64,000 nucleotides of DNA, taken from assembly GCA_947588005.1 (NCBI GenBank), contig CANPYE010000001.1, forward strand, positions 18,109 through 82,108, given 5' to 3'. Source of the DNA: an uncultured Lachnospiraceae bacterium. Lineage in GTDB: Bacteria; Bacillota; Clostridia; Lachnospirales; Lachnospiraceae. The first letter of the stretch is position 1, and every line of letters starts with the position of its first letter. Below the pieces are notes generated by a model. That model worked only from the letters and a program-made list of their open reading frames with translations, searched no databases and was not told where the DNA came from. The translations under genes were made by a program, and so were the position numbers. Positions 60,888 through 64,000 of the stretch are shown one piece after another.

Positions 60888-60922
60888 ATGCGAGGAGAGC
60901 GTCACTGGCGCTCTCCTCGCAT
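60888..60922. repeat. TCACTGG-loop palindromic repeat after pilT
   Basis: ATGCGAGGAGAGCG and CGCTCTCCTCGCAT form a perfect 14-bp stem with loop TCACTGG, followed by GGAAATAC. Same family as 58046-58127. Confidence 0.85.
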
Positions 60923-60930
60923 GGAAATAC

Positions 60931-60985
60931 AAACGCACGCATACGCCATTGTGTCCGATATAGCGCTGCGTGCGTTTAAATTTTA
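60931..60985. terminator. Bidirectional terminator after pilT
   Basis: AAACGCACGCA and TGCGTGCGTTT form an 11-bp stem followed by AAATTTTATTT. It also serves the convergent gene ending at 60983. Confidence 0.75.
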
Positions 60986-62590
60986 TTTAACGATCGTATA
61001 TCCCTCGTAAACTGCCGTAAATTCCGCCACCGGGTCATTCGCGTGGATCTCGTCTCCCAGCCGGTATATTGAATAAACCGCTCCCTCCGGCTTCGTGGAA
61101 GAACCGTTTGCTCCGGCCGATGCCGCAGGAGAACCGTCTGTTCGAGCCGCCTTCGCAGCAGAACCATTCGCCCCGCTGCTATTTCCCGCCAGCACGTCCA
61201 CCGCATCTGCATCAAATTCATCCGCAATATAGACCGGAATCACCGACAGAAGAATATCTGCACAGCCCATGCTGCCGTCGTAGGAATACGATACCAGACT
61301 GCTGATGGAATTCCGGCACAGGCCATCCTGCGGATCGATATAGGGGGTCCGCATCTCTCCGCCGTCCATCTGATAATAGCGCTGCTGGTCCATGGAAGTT
61401 ATCGCGTAATCATGCAGATACACCAGACTTATCGGGCCGTAGTATTGCATGATCGCCAGCTGGCGGATCTGACCGTCTTCCCCGGAACTCTCAGCCCCTG
61501 TTACCGCTCTGTCATAAAGATTAAAAGAATAACTCACATCCCGCCCATCCAGATTCCGCACGAATCCGTCATAGCTTGAGATGCTTCCGTTGGTAAATCC
61601 GGCATCCATAAGCGACTCTGCCAGATAATCCGCGATAAACGCGTTTTTCATCCAGTAAAAATCGATAAAACTGTCGATGCCATTTTCCGCCGCAAAAACA
61701 AGATATTCATCCGACACAGAAAGCCGCACCCGGTTATCTCCCAGAAGCTCCAGCTCCACCGCATCCGGGTCATTCGCGTACGCCAGAACTTCCTTAAAAT
61801 ACGCGGCCACCTCTTCATTCACCCGCGGATCAAATTCAGCGGCTATCGGGTCTGCCTCGCTGGCGAAAAGATTGTTATACGTCTGGTAGACAGCCGGCAG
61901 GTACAGCCACCGGCCGCCTGCAGCGTCCAGCTTCGCAAACGCCTCATATAACGGCGCGTCGATCGTGATTTCTTCATTCGGATGATCGTTAATGAAACGG
62001 ACACTTCCTGCCGCCCGAACAGCAGCTTTTCCGTTCGCGGCTTCCGCGACTGCGCAGCCGTGGATCTCGTTCGCATACACGGCAGCATCGTTTCCATATG
62101 TTTCTGCCTGCCCGGTGCCGTCAGCCGCTGTTTCCGCGCCGCTTCCCTCATCCTCGGCCGCCGTTCCAGCCGCGTCTGCAGCCCCGGCTTCTTCCTGCCG
62201 CCCAGCCGCGCCGCTTCCGTCGTCCTCTTCCGCAAAATCTCCCGCCGCCCGCACATTTTCAAACATCCAGTACGCCTTCTCCGCCGCCGCTGTGTACGCC
62301 GCGGTCACGTCGCGCTTCTCGCTCTGCGCCGATCCGCCGTCCGCTCCCACCTCGTACAGAAAGACGAAATCACCGCCGCAATTCACCCTCGACGACAGCG
62401 CCGTGATCTCCGTCCAGCCGGGCTCACCCCGCACCAGTCCCACGATAAAATACGCAAACGCCCCAATCCCGATCAGAAGAAACACGGCCGCAGCGATAAC
62501 TCTGCGGCCGATGTGTTTCTCGGAAACCTCGATTTTCTCTACCGGCTCCAGATAGGGCTTAGGGCTTTCATGATTCGCTCTTCTGCCCAT
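60983..62590 (-). CDS. Membrane-anchored protein with ApbE-like pattern
   Basis: 535 aa. One helix (~30-52) near the N-terminus anchors it. An Ala/Glu/Gly-rich low-complexity segment (~120-175) follows. The region APLYEAFAKLDAAGGRWLYL then NAFIADYLAESLMDAGFTN and SSYDGFVRN follows the order of ApbE flavin transferase folds, but the flavin and metal motifs are degenerate. I infer only a distant ApbE-like fold. It begins right after the ABC ATPase stop (adjacent TAG/ATG), so it is coupled to the transporter operon. Confidence 0.6.
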   Translation of the reverse strand: MGRRANHESPKPYLEPVEKIEVSEKHIGRRVIAAAVFLLIGIGAFAYFIVGLVRGEPGWTEITALSSRVNCGGDFVFLYEVGADGGSAQSEKRDVTAAYTAAAEKAYWMFENVRAAGDFAEEDDGSGAAGRQEEAGAADAAGTAAEDEGSGAETAADGTGQAETYGNDAAVYANEIHGCAVAEAANGKAAVRAAGSVRFINDHPNEEITIDAPLYEAFAKLDAAGGRWLYLPAVYQTYNNLFASEADPIAAEFDPRVNEEVAAYFKEVLAYANDPDAVELELLGDNRVRLSVSDEYLVFAAENGIDSFIDFYWMKNAFIADYLAESLMDAGFTNGSISSYDGFVRNLDGRDVSYSFNLYDRAVTGAESSGEDGQIRQLAIMQYYGPISLVYLHDYAITSMDQQRYYQMDGGEMRTPYIDPQDGLCRNSISSLVSYSYDGSMGCADILLSVIPVYIADEFDADAVDVLAGNSSGANGSAAKAARTDGSPAASAGANGSSTKPEGAVYSIYRLGDEIHANDPVAEFTAVYEGYTIVK

Positions 62591-63919
62591 CTAGATCACC
62601 GCCAGCAGCAACAATAGCAGGAACACCACCAGGAGCACCGCGATCACGATCAGACCGATGACAGCGCCTTTAAAGCAGGACCTTGCGTTCCTCTTGAAAT
62701 GGAAATGTTTAAACACAGCTCCCCCGATCAGGCCGAGCAGCGGCAGGAAGAAGGAGATAAGCGCGTACCAGAAGCTTCCGGTATCGCGGGTCGGAGCCGC
62801 CAGGAATTCCTCCAGCTCCTTCTCCATCTTCTTCGACTGCAGCGCATCATTGGCCTTCCGGGCCGCGGCCGCCTTCTCCACCTCATCCGGAGAAATGATC
62901 GTGACGGCCTTTACCGGCTCGCCCTTCTCGCGGAGTTCCTTATACTTCTCAATCTCTGCCTTATTGCCGTAGACCCAGTGGTCATGGCCGATGTTCACAA
63001 ACTCCGGCTTATCCACGCTGTAATCATGGATTGACGGGTCATACACATACTGCACCTTGTTCTTCTCCAGCTGCGGATCCGGGATCGGGATCGCGGAGAT
63101 CAGCGAGTGGGTGTAAGGATGCAGCGGGAAGTCGAACAGTTCTTCGGCTTCCGCCACCTCCACGATCCTCCCCTTGTAAATCACGCCGATCCGGTCGGAT
63201 ATGAACCGGACCACGCTCAGATCGTGGGCGATGAACAGGTAAGTAACGTCCTTCTCCCTCTGGAACTGCTTCATCAGATTCAGCACCTGCGCGCGGATGG
63301 ACACATCCAGCGCGGAGATCGGCTCGTCGGCCACCACCAGCTCCGGCTCCATGACCATGGCGCGGGCGATTCCGATACGCTGACGCTGGCCGCCGGAGAA
63401 CTCGTGGGGGTAACGGGTCAGGTGCTCCGGCAGAAGGCCAACCTGATGGATCATGTTCTCCACCTTCTGCACGCGATCCGCCTCATTCTCAAAGAGGCCG
63501 AAGTTGTAAAGTCCCTCAGAAATGATATAATCCACGGTGGCACGCTCATTCAGCGACGCGGCCGGGTCCTGGAATACCATCTGTACGTTGCGGATGACCT
63601 CCCGGTCCAGGGCGTGCGGGATCTTTCCGGAAATCCGGACCCCCTTGTACTGGATCTCGCCGGCCGCCAGCGGGTTCACGCGGATGACCGCGCGGCCGAT
63701 GGTGGTCTTGCCGGAACCGGACTCGCCGACCAGGGAGAATGTCTCGCCCTTGTAGATGTCAAAAGATGCATCCGTAACGGCACGGACGGCATTATCGCCC
63801 TTGCCGAATGTAATATCAATATCTTTGATCGACAGCAGGATCTCCCTGCCGTTTTCTGCGATCGGACCGTGCTCGGGGAAGAGGGAACGGCCTTTTTTCT
63901 TTGTTTCTGTATTCGCCAT
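62591..63919 (-). CDS. Oligopeptide-type ABC transporter ATPase with C-terminal membrane segments
   Basis: 442 aa. Walker A is [13 protein letters not shown], the signature is [16 protein letters not shown] and Walker B is [14 protein letters not shown]. The oligo_HPY-type tail [19 protein letters not shown] follows. This is an OppF-like ATPase. The last ~70 residues carry two strong membrane helices ([20 protein letters not shown] and a final Leu/Val-rich one), which is unusual for this family. GGGAGG precedes the ATG. Confidence 0.88.
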   Translation of the reverse strand: MANTETKKKGRSLFPEHGPIAENGREILLSIKDIDITFGKGDNAVRAVTDASFDIYKGETFSLVGESGSGKTTIGRAVIRVNPLAAGEIQYKGVRISGKIPHALDREVIRNVQMVFQDPAASLNERATVDYIISEGLYNFGLFENEADRVQKVENMIHQVGLLPEHLTRYPHEFSGGQRQRIGIARAMVMEPELVVADEPISALDVSIRAQVLNLMKQFQREKDVTYLFIAHDLSVVRFISDRIGVIYKGRIVEVAEAEELFDFPLHPYTHSLISAIPIPDPQLEKNKVQYVYDPSIHDYSVDKPEFVNIGHDHWVYGNKAEIEKYKELREKGEPVKAVTIISPDEVEKAAAARKANDALQSKKMEKELEEFLAAPTRDTGSFWYALISFFLPLLGLIGGAVFKHFHFKRNARSCFKGAVIGLIVIAVLLVVFLLLLLLAVI

Positions 63920-63933
63920 CTTACCTTCCTCCC

Positions 63934-64000
63934 TTAAATATTAAATGCTTCCATGAGCTTGCCGTGGATATCGTGAATGCCTTCCGGCTTCTCGATCTTC
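63934..64000 (-). CDS. C-terminal end of an upstream ABC transporter gene (partial)
   Basis: The minus-strand frame enters from the right edge and ends [18 protein letters not shown] at 63934. It lies 14 bases upstream of the OppF-like gene. By position it is probably the partner ATPase (OppD-like), but only 21 residues are visible. Confidence 0.6.
   Translation of the reverse strand, partial: KIEKPEGIHDIHGKLMEAFNI

Overview
The window looks like a chromosomal segment of an anaerobic, low-GC-phylum but GC-moderate Clostridia member (Lachnospiraceae-like). This is inferred from a type I RNR plus acetate kinase, a YaaL-like small protein, sporulation-lineage style DacF, VanR-type two-component genes and strong GGAGG ribosome binding sites. 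No species name can be fixed from the sequence alone. Host genes are GC-rich at third codon positions. A central block (about 28.5-48.2 kb) is clearly more AT-rich.

Layout. 1-8.6 kb: end of a Ser/Thr/Ala-rich protein, nrdB and nrdA behind a structured leader, ackA with a small upstream gene, then murG facing an ECF-like sigma factor, a HIT protein and a rhomboid protease. 8.7-19.4 kb: a leftward Tad/Flp pilus locus in the order prepilin peptidase, TadZ, TadA, TadB, TadC, Flp pilin, DUF5702/TadG-like protein, TadE-like protein, a second prepilin-peptidase-like protein, a second TadE-like protein and an FHA protein. 19.7-26.7 kb: a YaaL-type gene, an alpha-amylase family enzyme, a glycogen branching enzyme with an AT-hook-bearing N-terminal tail, and a response regulator with a multi-pass histidine kinase. 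26.8-28.3 kb: a lipoprotein with four peptidoglycan-binding repeats and an NlpC/P60 peptidase.

28.5-48.2 kb is an integrated mobilizable element in the 3' end of a tRNA-Lys(CUU) gene. It is bounded by a ~95-bp direct repeat covering the tRNA 3' half and the tRNA terminator. An internal 26-bp direct repeat lies near each end and resembles integrase arm sites. It carries a tyrosine integrase, an excisionase-like protein, an SF2 helicase, a divergent unrecognised 495-aa gene, a serine recombinase, a phage-like recombination set (Rad52-type annealing protein, YqaJ exonuclease, DUF932, DUF5688), a secreted cell-wall-binding-repeat protein, small regulators, a very short relaxase with an accessory protein, and noncoding structured DNA that could hold oriT.

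48.2-64 kb returns to host genes: thioredoxin, trmB, a DUF4145/SH3 membrane protein, a TIGR01906-type membrane protein, DacF-like carboxypeptidase, an exonuclease, a CAP-domain protein with minisatellite repeats, and a transglutaminase. Next comes a second pilus-type cluster (PilC, four small membrane-anchored pilin-like proteins, PilT-like ATPase), then an ApbE-like membrane-anchored protein and oligopeptide ABC ATPases. A family of palindromic repeats with a TCACTGG loop occurs in this last part, and one copy array is read in frame inside a pilus gene.
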